From Cryptomeria japonica (lineage: Eukaryota; Streptophyta; Pinopsida; Cupressales; Cupressaceae), in NCBI RefSeq assembly GCF_030272615.1, contig NC_081407.1, positions 434,028,730 to 434,092,729 on the forward strand: a stretch of DNA of 64,000 nucleotides. Direction: 5' to 3'. How positions within the stretch are numbered: position 1 is the stretch's first letter; every line of letters begins with the position of its first letter. Under the pieces are notes generated by a model that searched no databases, was not told the DNA's origin, and saw only the letters and a program-made list of their open reading frames with translations. This document shows positions 45,590 to 57,300 of this stretch, piece after piece. Made by a program: the position numbers and the translations under genes.

Positions 45590-46972
45590 TTAGGTTGCCT
45601 TTTGTGAAGACATGAATCCTTGAAATTTCCGGATGCTCGCTTGTAGTTCCTCGGGATTCGGTTCATGAGTGTTCTTAGCAACTACCATAGTCTTCACAAT
45701 AGTGTCGTGACAGCGGAGGAGCGCGGAATTGTCTCTATCCACGATGGATTGGATCTCATGCAAAAAGGCTTGATGTTTCATCAATGCTTGAATTGAAACT
45801 GCCGAGAATTGTTCACTCCTCCATTCACCATGAATCCTCATCTGTAAGTCCGCAAGAACTTCTTCTTTTGGAATTAGCTCTCCATCCTGACTTACTATAT
45901 TGCAAGAGGCCCTTTCACAATGTGAGACAATACCTTGATAAACTTCATTCCGGAATCTCCTTGCATCACTGATCTCTTCGATGAGGGACTTAAGAACAAG
46001 GGTTTTGTTTTCCATGAGTTCCTCAAATTCCAAGTACATGACCCTGGAAGAGATGATGGTGTGCTCCTGCAAAATACTCAGCTGTTGTTGGGGCATGGTA
46101 CGCCAGATTGCCAGACTTGTCTCAACACTTTCCAGATTCTTTTTGAAAGTGTTAGAAGTCTGATCCAATTTCTCCTCAATGGTTTCCAGCTTAGACATTA
46201 TTTGAAAAATGTCTTTTATCACTTGCACACATTGATCATGAAGGTGATCAATCCAGGAATCCAGTGCTTGTACTTTTTGAGCAGCCCTTTCTACTCCACG
46301 AATCGATTCTTGGGAACCGGAAGAACCTATGGAGTTACTCCCTTCAGCAGCAGGTTTTGTGATTTTATTGATGGCTGCCATGAGCTGTCGGTTTTCTTCT
46401 TCTAGCTTGTCTTTCTTTGCAAGAAGATCGTCACACCTTTGCACTAGTGAAGCAACAGAAAACTGAGCATCATGTTTAATGACTTCATGTGTCTGCTTGC
46501 CCAATTCTACCCTTGTAACCTTATAATCAGCAGCTGACATTTCATCAAGTGGTTTATCTGCAATAGGTTCCACAATTTCAGCTACTTTCATCTTGTTGCT
46601 ATCAACAGTTACCCTGGAAATAGTCTTCGCCTTCTTAGCAACTTTGGATCTGGACTGTTTGAGTTGCTGGTAGTCGAAGGCATCAGGTGAGATCTCTTGC
46701 TTCTTTCTTTTCGGGGTGAAAGAACTAAGCCATGGAGGCAAAGTCATCAACTCACTTCCTGTAACAGCTGTAGGCAAAGGAGAAGCAGTTTCTGTTTGAA
46801 TCACTGTGGTCACCCTGGGAGGAATATCTGTTTGAATAGCGACTATGTTTTGCTCAGTTACCAACGGACATGAAGATTGCCTCATGAATTCTTCAAAACC
46901 AGAAGTGGAAGTATCAATTTCTGATAACTGAATGCAAGTGGGATTATCTTCAAGAACTTCCAACACACTTTC
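45590..46972 (-). CDS. LTR ORF, 3' half (coiled-coil part), 3' LTR copy
   Basis: This frame of about 458-460 codons follows the upstream frame directly, in phase, after a single TGA at 46973-46975. It has no ATG near the TGA, so it would need readthrough, reinitiation at a non-ATG codon, or an internal start. The N-terminal third is Ser/Thr/Pro-rich with a basic KRKKQE patch. From about residue 150 it is helical and charged: LLAKKDKLEEENRQLM, then a long heptad region (SKLETIEEKLDQTSNTFKKN), a probable coiled coil for oligomerisation. The copy in the 5' LTR differs at 3 residues. Product unrecognised. Confidence 0.65.
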   Translation of the reverse strand, partial: ESVLEVLEDNPTCIQLSEIDTSTSGFEEFMRQSSCPLVTEQNIVAIQTDIPPRVTTVIQTETASPLPTAVTGSELMTLPPWLSSFTPKRKKQEISPDAFDYQQLKQSRSKVAKKAKTISRVTVDSNKMKVAEIVEPIADKPLDEMSAADYKVTRVELGKQTHEVIKHDAQFSVASLVQRCDDLLAKKDKLEEENRQLMAAINKITKPAAEGSNSIGSSGSQESIRGVERAAQKVQALDSWIDHLHDQCVQVIKDIFQIMSKLETIEEKLDQTSNTFKKNLESVETSLAIWRTMPQQQLSILQEHTIISSRVMYLEFEELMENKTLVLKSLIEEISDARRFRNEVYQGIVSHCERASCNIVSQDGELIPKEEVLADLQMRIHGEWRSEQFSAVSIQALMKHQAFLHEIQSIVDRDNSALLRCHDTIVKTMVVAKNTHEPNPEELQASIRKFQGFMSSQKAT

Positions 46973-49021
46973 TCATTGTTGCTCAGGAGAAGGCCCGTAC
47001 GCTGAAATGGGAACTGCGTTCTGAGGAGACTCATCAATGAGCAAATCAGGAGGAGAAAGAGGCGTCTCAATAGAAACTGGAGGAATGACCTCATGAGGCG
47101 TGTCTGAAACTGGAGACTTAGGCGCATCATCAGATTGCTGCCCCTCTTCTGGATTATCCAGATCGATCACCCGAACATGGAACTGTGATTTCTCCTTCCC
47201 ACGAGTAGTTGTCTCCTCAGGAGGAAGCACTACTGCACGACTAACTCGTAACTTGATCCTTGTGCTTGAAGATGAAGCACCCTCCTTATTATCAATCTGA
47301 ATCTCAGACTTTCGTCCAAGAGGCCCTGTAGAATCATCTTCTTTACCAACCTTGATTTTGATAAGTCTAACAGCATTGCTTTTCAACCATGCGTTAGTGT
47401 TGGCCAAGATAGGCTGAAATCTGTCAAGAATGGAGACGCACTCTTTATGTGACCATTGGATCAAAGGAAGTGGAGCTTCCTCAACCCTCCGTGAAGTGTA
47501 TTCAGGATCAAGTATACGCCCATCATCAATCATCCCTTGTGGGATATCTGCCAAGTTCAAGTCAACAATTTGCTCAACAGTGAGCCTGCAGTAATCCATC
47601 TTCAGGACTTCAGCTTCTGTGCGGAGATCTGCCCAGATGTCTTCAATGCGATGAACATGTACAAAGGATTTTTTGATCTTTTCCTTCATACCTCTATAAT
47701 CAAAATCAGCTCTAGGTTTGAACCTCTTAAGCTTGATTTCCTGCAATTCAACCTCCATGGCCTTAGCCTTCACAGATGTGACAAGGGAGTATCGACCAAT
47801 TTTCAATGGATTTGTGCTGGAGATCCCCATTCCAACCTTGTGTCTAGCAGACTGAAGAGTATGAACAGCCATAATCTGTCTACCCAACTCCATAAGAATT
47901 ATCCTATCGGTCGGGTATCTTGGTAGCACGTATGGTTGTCCATCATAGCACCCAATCCTCATGTAGGTGAAGGTGGGAAATTGCAGGAATAAGCACCCAT
48001 ACTCAGATACCTTGACCCATGCCTCATCTGATACTCGCTTATTTCTGAGATCCATGTCAAACTGACACATAAAATATCCAAAGGATGCGTCTTGGACTCT
48101 TCTAAAATGTAGTCTGCTAGGTTTCAAAGGCAGCTGGTCATAATATTCCCAAACTGGTATGAGAGAGCGATCACCCTTGGTAGAAAGACCTGGAAAGTGT
48201 CTAAGTGATGCTGCTAAATATACCAAATAAGAATTCATAAAGAAGGTCATAGTGGTAGGAACCGCTGCAAGTTGTTCGCACAAAGCATCGCTGATGATTT
48301 CACCCCATGAAATGTGATGCGACTGCCGTATGAACATGATGAATTGATACATCCATGGCTCAAAGACATTAGAGTGCTCAAGGCCTAACATTCTGCTGAG
48401 AAGAGTGATGGTGTCTCCTATCTCCCACTTGAAATCACAACGGTACAACTTTGCCCATCTTGAGAAGGAAGGACGTGGCTCATGAATCCACCTATTGATG
48501 TGGCGCTTGCAATCTTTTTCTCTTTTCACATAATACTCTGCTGCACTTTCTTTGGTGATTTCCATGTAAACAGGTGCAGGAGGTATTTTGAAGACCTTCT
48601 CGATTGTATCCGCATCAAGACGAATTATGGCTTCACCATCATCATTTTTTATGACTCTTGACTCTTTGTCAAAATGATGGGCGCATGCAAGAACAAATTC
48701 AGGTTCTAGGGCAGCCACCGGGAAAGAAGACGCATGATGGATATGGCTGTCCAACAGCCGCTGCAAGTTGTTATCCTGTGGATCTTCTACCCTGTGAATG
48801 AATTCTGCCATATCAACATGCCCTATTTCTGTGTCCCTGATGCGATCCAATGGCGAGGAGACCTGGGAAGGTGTAACCTCATTCTGGTATTTATCATATT
48901 TGTATTTCATTTTCTTTGGAGTTGGCGATGCCGGCAAATCTGACATTGATTGCGAACCTGGAATGCTGTGATGAAGACTTAAAAGGGTTAAGGCCACATC
49001 ATAATCAGCTGCAAATATCAT
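46973..49021 (-). CDS. LTR ORF, 5' half (unknown folded domain), 3' LTR copy
   Basis: The frame is open upstream to 49369, but the first 116 codons look non-coding, so the likely start is Met at 49021 (MIFAADYDVALTLL) or 48946 (MSDLPASPTPKK). Residues about 60-420 from that start look like a folded domain: IIRLDADTIEKVFKIPPAP, FEPWMYQFIMFIRQSHHISW and GEIISDALCEQL. A basic, Ser-rich linker follows. The pattern of a short recognition segment followed by a helical block with S-H-x-I/S resembles the plant transposon-associated domains seen in extra ORFs of Tat-type elements; I cannot confirm it. The frame ends at a TGA. Confidence 0.65.
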   Translation of the reverse strand: MIFAADYDVALTLLSLHHSIPGSQSMSDLPASPTPKKMKYKYDKYQNEVTPSQVSSPLDRIRDTEIGHVDMAEFIHRVEDPQDNNLQRLLDSHIHHASSFPVAALEPEFVLACAHHFDKESRVIKNDDGEAIIRLDADTIEKVFKIPPAPVYMEITKESAAEYYVKREKDCKRHINRWIHEPRPSFSRWAKLYRCDFKWEIGDTITLLSRMLGLEHSNVFEPWMYQFIMFIRQSHHISWGEIISDALCEQLAAVPTTMTFFMNSYLVYLAASLRHFPGLSTKGDRSLIPVWEYYDQLPLKPSRLHFRRVQDASFGYFMCQFDMDLRNKRVSDEAWVKVSEYGCLFLQFPTFTYMRIGCYDGQPYVLPRYPTDRIILMELGRQIMAVHTLQSARHKVGMGISSTNPLKIGRYSLVTSVKAKAMEVELQEIKLKRFKPRADFDYRGMKEKIKKSFVHVHRIEDIWADLRTEAEVLKMDYCRLTVEQIVDLNLADIPQGMIDDGRILDPEYTSRRVEEAPLPLIQWSHKECVSILDRFQPILANTNAWLKSNAVRLIKIKVGKEDDSTGPLGRKSEIQIDNKEGASSSSTRIKLRVSRAVVLPPEETTTRGKEKSQFHVRVIDLDNPEEGQQSDDAPKSPVSDTPHEVIPPVSIETPLSPPDLLIDESPQNAVPISAYGPSPEQQ

Positions 49022-49055
49022 TCTTTCTTTTTTCAAATGGGTAAAACTTCGATCT

Positions 49056-49700
49056 CTGAATTTCACGGTTTTGTGAGAAGAAGAGAGAAGACATGTGGAA
49101 ATGGGAAAATCTTGACTTTGACCAATTTCGGATCTTGGGGGAATTTTTGCAAGTATACAAGTTGGAAAGTATATACATGCAATCGGGATTTTAAAACCCG
49201 AATACAAGTATACTTGTAAATTCGAAAATGGAGAAACGAATGAAAAATGGGATTTTGACTTGCGGGAAATGATGGAAATGGAAAGTGCGGATATGGGGAA
49301 CGTGAATGGATAGAAATGGGAATATCCGGGATAGTCATTTTCATGAAAATGGGAAGATCTTTTCAACATGTAATCCGGTTTTCAAAACACGAATTTGCAA
49401 GAGAGAGGTATTTCACATTTTTCAAGCTTGGAAATTTAACCAAAAATGATTAAATTTCTCAACCGTAAGGGAAGAACAACAATTTCCAGCGAACTTGTAA
49501 TCGAGATTAAAAATCCCGAATACTAGCTAAGATGGAATTTTGAGAAGAATAATGCAATTTAACAATTGCATTTCAAAGGGAAGATTTGTTTCATGAAAAC
49601 CAATTTTAAGGGAAGAACAACACATGTGAAGAATGCAATTAATAACAAAAAAATGAAGAAAACATGAAAATAAAAAGAAGAGAAGAAAGGAAGAACATAC
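49056..49700 (-). other. Possible intron in the leader of the LTR ORF
   Basis: On the minus strand a good donor, AAG|GTATGT, lies at 49700 and a pyrimidine-rich acceptor ending in CAG at 49056, just upstream of Met 49021. Splicing would join a short leader to the ORF. Only consensus sites support it. Confidence 0.25.
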
Positions 49701-51156
49701 CTTGATTGGAAAATCAAAATGCTTCTCCAACAATGCAATACTTCTTGAGATGAAGAAGCAAAACTGAACTTTTAAACCCTTATCACGTTTTTGTGAAAAT
49801 GCCCCCAAAAATGGTAGCAATCTTAAACTTGCAAGAGTAAAATGCCAATGAAAGTGTTCATTTCAAGTTTGTTGCAACAAAACGATCAAGGTATTTGCTA
49901 AAGCAATAATACCAAAGGTGTTTGAAGAGGTATCAATGCCAAAGGATTTAAAACGCAGCCAAGAGAGTCACGTTTTTGTGAAAAACGTGGCATTCATTAC
50001 ACATTACACATTCAATGCACCATTAAATGGTGCGAAACCTTTCTTACCCTCCACGCCTTAGGAAGAAAGGCCAAAACGATTTAGGAGTGTGGGCAACATT
50101 GAAGATTTAACCGCTCAAATCGTGGCATTCATGAGGCACGTTAAAAAAAAAACGCAGTTGCTGTTTCTTAGGGTAAAAACCAGCGGATTTGTCCTTGGAA
50201 TGGCATGATAGATTTCCAAAAATGCAAGAAGATAGGATACAAACCCAAAACGCCTCATTCATCCAACGATTCATCCATGAATTTCGCTTTGAAAAAGTCC
50301 AAAATCGCTTCCCTCTTGCATTTCGGGTTTTGAAAAACAAATGACAAGTTCGATTTCTTCAAAAGGAAGCAAATCGGGTTTTAGATATAAAATGACAAGT
50401 TCGATTTGCACTTTTTCCTCTTTCATGCTTAAAATCGGGTTTTGGATATAAAACAACAAGTTTAAAATTTCACCTTTTCACTCATTAAACCAAAATCGGG
50501 TTTTTTTGGACAAATGACAAGTTTAAAAATTGTCAAAAATGAACTTTATGTTAAAATCGGGTTTTAAAAGACAAACTGCAAGTTTAAAAATACTTGTAAG
50601 GGGGAAATAAAATCCCTACAACAAGTATTAAACACTTGCACACATGTAATGGGGATTTAAAATCCCTATTACATGTAAAACCCATTAAAGTAGGGGTTTT
50701 TTGGACAAACTGCAAGTTTACTTGCAGTTGAGCTAAAAAACCCCTATTTTAACTAAAAATGACCAAAAAACAACAAAAAGATAAAAACATTAAATGGGAA
50801 ACTTAAAATAAATTACAAGTGACATATTTGAAATAAAAAATGCACATGTAAGTGATCAAAAATTCCCCTACAAAGACCACAACAATGAATATCATTAAAA
50901 CTTGCATTTTGAAGAAAATTCTCCACCTGCAGTCTGGGTTTTAAAACCCGAAATTGAAGGAAAGGCATGGCAAACGAACCCAGAATTGGATGAAATTTGA
51001 AACGTAGTTCGAGAATGGACTGAGGATTAAGCTAGTCCAAGGATTAGTCAAAATTTTGCCTCGGGAAGCATGCCATAGAGTAATAATTTTCATTTTTCAT
51101 AAAAATTCCATCGTAGTGGTCCTTCATTTTTGGAAACAAAAATGAGGACAACAACA
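49401..51156 (-). repeat. Palindrome-rich 5' part of U3 with ~60-bp repeats
   Basis: Around 50320-50620, five variants of AAATCGGGTTTT ... GACAAGTT recur every ~60 bp. Inverted units such as GGGTTTTAAAACCCG (50939), CGGGATTTTAAAACCCG (49182) and GTAATGGGGATTT/AAAATCCCTATTAC (50648-50674) can form stems. A longer hairpin, AGGGGTTTTTT ... AAAAAACCCCT, spans about 50692-50745. No ORF of note. Confidence 0.75.
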
Positions 51157-51336
51157 GGCTCTGACTGGGGAATTCTTTCGTTTATCCTTCAAGATTATGA
51201 GAGAAAAGAATCCAGAACTCTAAATGCCTTCCTCTTATCCATTGGGTCATAGAGTCAAACAAAGCAAAAACAAACAAGCAAAAGGCGAAAAACAAACAAG
51301 AGAAAGACATTATTTACAAAAAGTTACCTCGAATCT
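51157..51336 (-). other. pol-LTR junction of the Tat-like element
   Basis: Between the pol stop at 51337 and the proposed LTR start. It should hold the polypurine tract. The best purine run on the minus strand is GGATAAGAGGAAGG (51228-51241), not directly at the LTR edge, so the exact PPT is unresolved. Confidence 0.45.
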
Positions 51337-54300
51337 TCATTCAAAGTAATGCTTCAAATGCTGACCATTATATGGCAGCACAAATGGAGTTCCATCATGA
51401 TAAGACAAGATAAAACTATCTTCTCCAGCAATACGGTGAATGGTGAAGGGTCCTCGCCAAAGAGAATCAAATTTGCCATGTAAGCCTTTCGGTTCCCTTC
51501 GCTTATCCCAAAGCAAAACACGATCACCAACTTGGAATCCTTTTTGTTTTGCTTTCTTGTCAAAAAGAATTTTAACTTGTAGCTGATGCTGAGCAATTCG
51601 GTCTACCACTTGTGTTCTTTGTTCTTCCAGTTGGGAAAGATACATGATCCTTTTATCTAAAGCATCCTCATAAGTTTGATCCTCAATTGCTTTAGATAAC
51701 TTGAGAGCAGGAAGTTCCAAAGTGATGGGTATTTCTGCATTAATCCCATAAAGGAGCTGAAATGGAGACATACCAATAGCCCTTTTGGGTGTAATCCTGT
51801 CTGCCCATAAAGCATCAAAAAGAGCCTTATGCCAGGACCTTTGATTTTCCTCCACAAGCTTGCGAATGATAGTAATCAAATTCTTGTTACTAGATTCCGC
51901 TTGACCATTACCTTGAGGATAATAGTCAGATGAATGAGTTAACAAAATATTATACTCAAAGCAAAATTGTGAAATTTCTGAGGAAGAGAAAGTAGCCGCA
52001 TTATCAGTCACAATCTTGAAAGGAACACCAAACCTGGAAATAATATTCTCCTTGAGGAACCTGCATACTACCTCAGAAGTAGTGTTCTTTACTGGTATGG
52101 CTTCCACCCACTTGGTGAAATAATCAGTAGCTGTAAGGACATAGGAATGACCCGCACTTGAGGAGGGATTGATCACACCAATGAAATCAATGCCCCATTG
52201 CCGGAAAGGTTCTTCAACAATAACCGGCTTCAATGGTAATGCTGCAAGCTTTGGTTTACCTACAAACTGCTGACAATGTACACACTTACGTACCCACCGA
52301 AAAGCATCTTGAAAGAGTGTAGGCCAATAATATTTTGCTCTCAAAATTTTATGAGCGGTCACTGGGGCAGAAAAATGTCCACCACAAGCCTTGTCATGAA
52401 AAGATTCCAGCAATTTAGTTTGTTGCGCTTTGTCAACACAACGGAGGAAAGTACCGTCAATGGCTTTCTTGTACAAACCAGCATCCCATAATATGAAGTT
52501 TGCAGCTTTCAACTTGATACTTCTCTTTTCCTTGAATGTCAAATGTTGTGGACATTCGCCATAGGTCAAGAAAAATGCTATATTAGAGTACCATTCATCA
52601 GTAGTACTAACAAACAACACCTTGGGAAGATCTTCTGAATCATTCAATTCTCGCTCCTCTGGAATACCTTCCGCCATCAGCTGACAGAGTCCTCTTCCTC
52701 GAACGAGCTTTGTAGGCTTGATTTCCAAGTCATATTCTTGGATTTTAGCAATCCAATTTCCTCTTTTTGTACCAAAATCCTGTTGTGTTAAGATAGATTT
52801 GACTGATGTATCAGGAACTAACACAACGGTATGAGAATTCAAGATGTAAAAATGGAAATTCTTAACTGCTTTTACCACCGCATAAGCATTCTTCTCAATA
52901 GAGGAATACTTGAGTTCATGAGACTTCAAAGGACAACTCATGAAAGCTATAGGAGATTCAATTCCTTCTGAATTTTTCTGCATCAAAATGGCTGACAAAG
53001 TATGCTCGGAAGCATAGCTATACATAATGAACTCCTTGGTGTAGTTAGGACAAACCAACACGGGTGCATGAGCAATTGCATCTTTAATTTCATTGAATGC
53101 CGCTCTTCCTTCAGAATTCCAATGGAAAGAAGACTTTCCTTTCATCATGTCCACAATATGACGAGTCTTCTCTGCAAAGTCAGGAATGAATCTTCGCAAA
53201 AAATTAACCTTACCAAAAAAGGAATGAACAGCAGTCTTGTTGGATGGCAAAGGTAGATTCTGAATTGATTTAACCCTCTCAGGATCAACTTTTATACCCT
53301 CCTTGGAAACAATGTGACCAAGAAGTTTTCCCTCTGTCACCCCAAAAACTGACTTCTTGGGATTAAGAGAGACGCCATGCTTGCGACATCTTTCAAGTAC
53401 ATCTTGTAGATGAAAAAGATGATTCTCACGATCTTTAGAAAAAACAGTAAGATCATCAAGATATACTACAATATATCTTCCAACAATACCACGGAAAGCC
53501 AAGTCCATAGCTCGCTGGAAAGTAGCTCCTGCATTGATCAACCCAAAAGGCATTCTTCGGTATGCAAACGTACCCCATGGAGTGGTGAATGCAGTCTTGT
53601 GTTGATCAGGTTCACTAACCTCAATCTGATTGTATCCTGAAAATCCATCTAGCATAGATAGCATCTCGGAACCTGTCACCGTTTGCAAGACTTGATCCAT
53701 GATTGGCAATGGATAATTGTCTTTGAGTGATAGCTGATTAAGATTTCTAAAATCCACACAGATACGTATTTCTCCATTCTTCTTACGCACCGGTACTATG
53801 TTTGCCAACCATGTTGAATGATGGATGGGAAAGATAATCCGAGCATCAAGCATTTTTTGAACTTCAGAAAGAATGGTACCTGAAATCTTTGGATTATATT
53901 GGCGTTGCTTTTGTCTGAAAGGTTCCGCACCAAGCTTGAGAGGAATGTCATGCTGCACTTCCTTGGGTTGGAAGGACTTTAGATCATCATATGAGTACGC
54001 CAAGACATCATGATATTGACACAAAAGTTGAATAAACTGATTTCTCTCTTCTAAAGTGCAGTTATTGCCAATATTGACAAACTTTGGATCTCCGTCAGAT
54101 CCAATATTGTATTTCTCATATCCCATAAGAGAGTCAGTACCCTCTTGTTGTCGTCTCTTGATATAACGATCATGTTGATTGAAAAGTTTTTCAAGAGAAA
54201 CCAATCCCTTAGGGATTTTATTTCCTTTCAGCTGAAGGATATTTTCATCTGATTCAGATGATGTATCAGGCACTGGATCTGAAGACGAAGAAGAAGGAGA

Positions 54301-57300
54301 ATTACTTCCTTCAAAATACAAGTTGTTGAAACCATCCTCAGCTTGCAAGAAATTATTAATCTGCTTATCATCATTGAAGATCTGCCAATGATCCCAATTA
54401 TCAGGCACACTTGGTCTGCAGATTATCTCAATGATGTATTTATCCTGACCAAAGTCAAGATGTGGAATTAATGAAGTAGCTGAAACAGCAAGAGAATCAG
54501 CTCTATCATTGTATTCACGAGGAACAACTGAGATATTGAAAGAATCAAACTCTTCAATATTCTCCCATACCAAATTGCGATAATGCTTGAGCCTGTCATT
54601 CTTAGTCTGATATATATTTCTCAATTGACAAACAATTAATTCTGCATCGCCTTGGGCATGAAGGTTTCTGATTCCTCTTTTCAATGCAACACTCATTCCC
54701 AACAAGAGCGACTCATATTCAGCCGTATTGTTGGTATTAGCAAATTGTAATTTGAAAGAGTAAGGGAAGATCTCTCCCTTGGGAGATATAAGAACTACAC
54801 CAGCTCCGGATCCATTCGTAGCACAGCTACCATCAAATTCAAGAGTCCATACATCATTTGAACTGTTGTTTTCATTGGAATGATTAGAGCTGCCTTCCTC
54901 CGAGATGAGTGCATTGTGAAAAGAAAAGTTATCATCTTCTTCCATAGGAGAGGATGAACTTTCCTCTTGAACAGACGAAGAATGAAGCTCTTCTTGTTGA
55001 GGAGGTGATGGAATACTTTCATCAGCAACTGAAGATGCGACCTCTTCAACCATAACATATGAACTGGATGACCCACCTTCTGATGTTTGATCCTGATCAA
55101 TATCAACAAAACTTTCATTTGCCGAAAGTAATGAAATGTCAGAGCTGCTAGAAGGATAATCTTCAGCAAATTCTGAAATTTCATCAACATGGAGGTAATA
55201 ATTACCAAAACCTGAAGATTCAAAAAGAATCTGAGCATGAGGGTCATTAGATTTGACAACCGTGTACTTGGTCTCTCTTTCAGGAATTAACTTCTGCACA
55301 ACACCTTTGACAGGTATTCTTGCTTCTGTCATATCCATGTTGAGTTCACCTCCAACATCTTTACAAAAATTACGGCCAAGCAACATTCCGTATGATGCAG
55401 GAACGTCAGCCACCAAGACAGTCATCTTTATCTTATTATCCGGAAAAGCAGCAAATGCAAATTGTGCGTCCTTGATTTGTCCAATAAGGGGTACTTGCTT
55501 GTTCTCCATGGAATAACAATGACCAAAAGTTTTGGTCAAAGTCAGCCCCAAAGCTTGAGCAACTTTCGCGGGCATGACGTTATCAGAAGCACCAGAATCC
55601 CAGACACAATTGCTTAATTGAAAACCATTGATCAACAAGGAAATGTAAAAAGGTTCTATTTTTCCCTGGGTGGTAGATGGAATGGTTACCAAATGATTAG
55701 GCAACTTCTTGGGTTCTTGTGAGATAGTGTTTTCAAGTATAGGACGAGTCTCCTTGCTTCTAACAAAATCAGCTAATCTATCAAATTGATCAGGATTAGC
55801 TTGCAAATACTCAACTTCGGACATCTGGATCTTAGTCTTCCTAGCATGGTCAATAATATCAAAGGCTTGAAATGAACCAGCTAGAAAAGGATTAACATTG
55901 TCTGATAATGTTTTGGGGTTGGGCATACTGGGCTTGGGATCAACAGATGAAGCAAGAGGAGGACTTTTGTTACTTACTTGGTTTTTCGCTGCATCCTTTG
56001 AAATATAAGGCAGCGGTGTTCCTCTTTGAGCAATAACAACAGGTGTTTGTAAATCACTTGCGATCTTTGCAGCTTCTTCTTGCTGGGCCAACCGGGTCTG
56101 GGATCTTGTCGTTACAGCAAATGCTTGGCTATGAGTCCTGTCGGCAGCAACAGAGTCATCATAGTGCATGTAACGTATAGTAGAGTCGCCAGTCACTTCT
56201 TCTTCTTCTTGTTGAGGAAGAGCAACTTCATCGGACTGATAATCAAAATAAGAAGACTCATTTTGATCAATCTCATAGTAACCAACTGCTGCCCTTGAAG
56301 GAGGTGGCTCAAGCGCAAGTTTCTCCAGAGGGGGAGGCAACTTGGGTTGATTTTTGGCAGCATAACTGGCAGCAGCATTAGGATATGTCCTTCTTGGGAT
56401 ATCCTTGTATGGTGCGGGGTAGGAATTCTGAGACACTTGCTTCTTCAAAGCAAGAAGTTCATTTGCCAATTTCTGTACCATTGGATCGGTAGAACCAGAA
56501 AATGAACTATCCTGGTGCGAAACTCCTTTGAACCGATTAGAATCCTTCTTGATCTTACCAGCTAAGATCAAGTCGTCCTCAATTTCAGTAGCCATTGATT
56601 GAGCAACTTCTAAATCAGCAGGAGATGCTCGTCTTAAGAAGAAACTAACCTCAGGCAATTGAGTGTTGATGAAAAAACACTTGAGGTTTTCAGGAGTAGG
56701 CTTAGAATTAACGGGAATTCTATTTGCTAATTTGTTAAATTTAGCAATGAATTCACGCATGCCTTCATGCGTATCCTTCTTCATTTGTGTCAACTGGGCC
56801 AATAAGGCGTGCTCATCTTCTGCAGGCTTAAAACGTTCCTCGAACTTGTCTCTCAACGAGTTCCAGGAAACAATTGAACCAGCCGTAAGATTGAAAAACC
56901 AGTCGGCTGCAATACCTTGAAGAGTCTCTATGAACAACCGAACAGCAACATCTTGATGTTCAACCCCAAGAACACCACATGCCATATAAAAGGACTTGAC
57001 ATGTTCATCTGGGTGTTGCTTTCCATCGCCATAAAATTTGGGAAGATTTTTGCGCGAACCTTGTGGAAGCGGATGAAGAGGCGGGGTTAATGCCAAAGGC
57101 CCAAAAGCTACTCCCCATGGACCGGGAGGAGGAAGTGGAGGATTAGCCATATTAGGTAATGAAGGAATTAGTGGTTTGAAAAAGAAGGAAGAATTTTCAC
57201 TTGGGATGGATTTCTTCTTCCTTGAAGGAGGATAACTTGTGGTTCGTGAAAGGGAAGATGTACTAGCGAGCAAAAAGTATCTAGCTCTTTCAGCAACAGA

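Larger units (their letters stand above)
44475..51156 (-). repeat. 3' LTR, about 6.7 kb, with coding U3
   Basis: In + orientation it begins TGTTGGTTGAAAATTTTG. The proposed outer end is ACAACAACA at 51156 (minus-strand TGTTGTTGTCC); the edge is inferred because the second copy leaves the window at 64000. Parts in element order: palindrome-rich U3 start (51156-49400), ORF pair (49021-45590), TATA box (45281-45273), R-U5 with 12-bp repeats (45203-44740). Confidence 0.75.

Noticed and set aside
45784-46405. Plus-strand ORFs of 62 and 156 codons inside the LTR (and copies at 58784-59405)
   Set aside because: They lie antisense to the long LTR ORF and have the composition of a shadow frame.
49063-49369. 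N-terminal 116 codons of the longest LTR reading frame as coding
   Set aside because: They are rich in Phe, Ser, Pro and Ile without structure, overlap a possible intron, and precede a better start at 49021.
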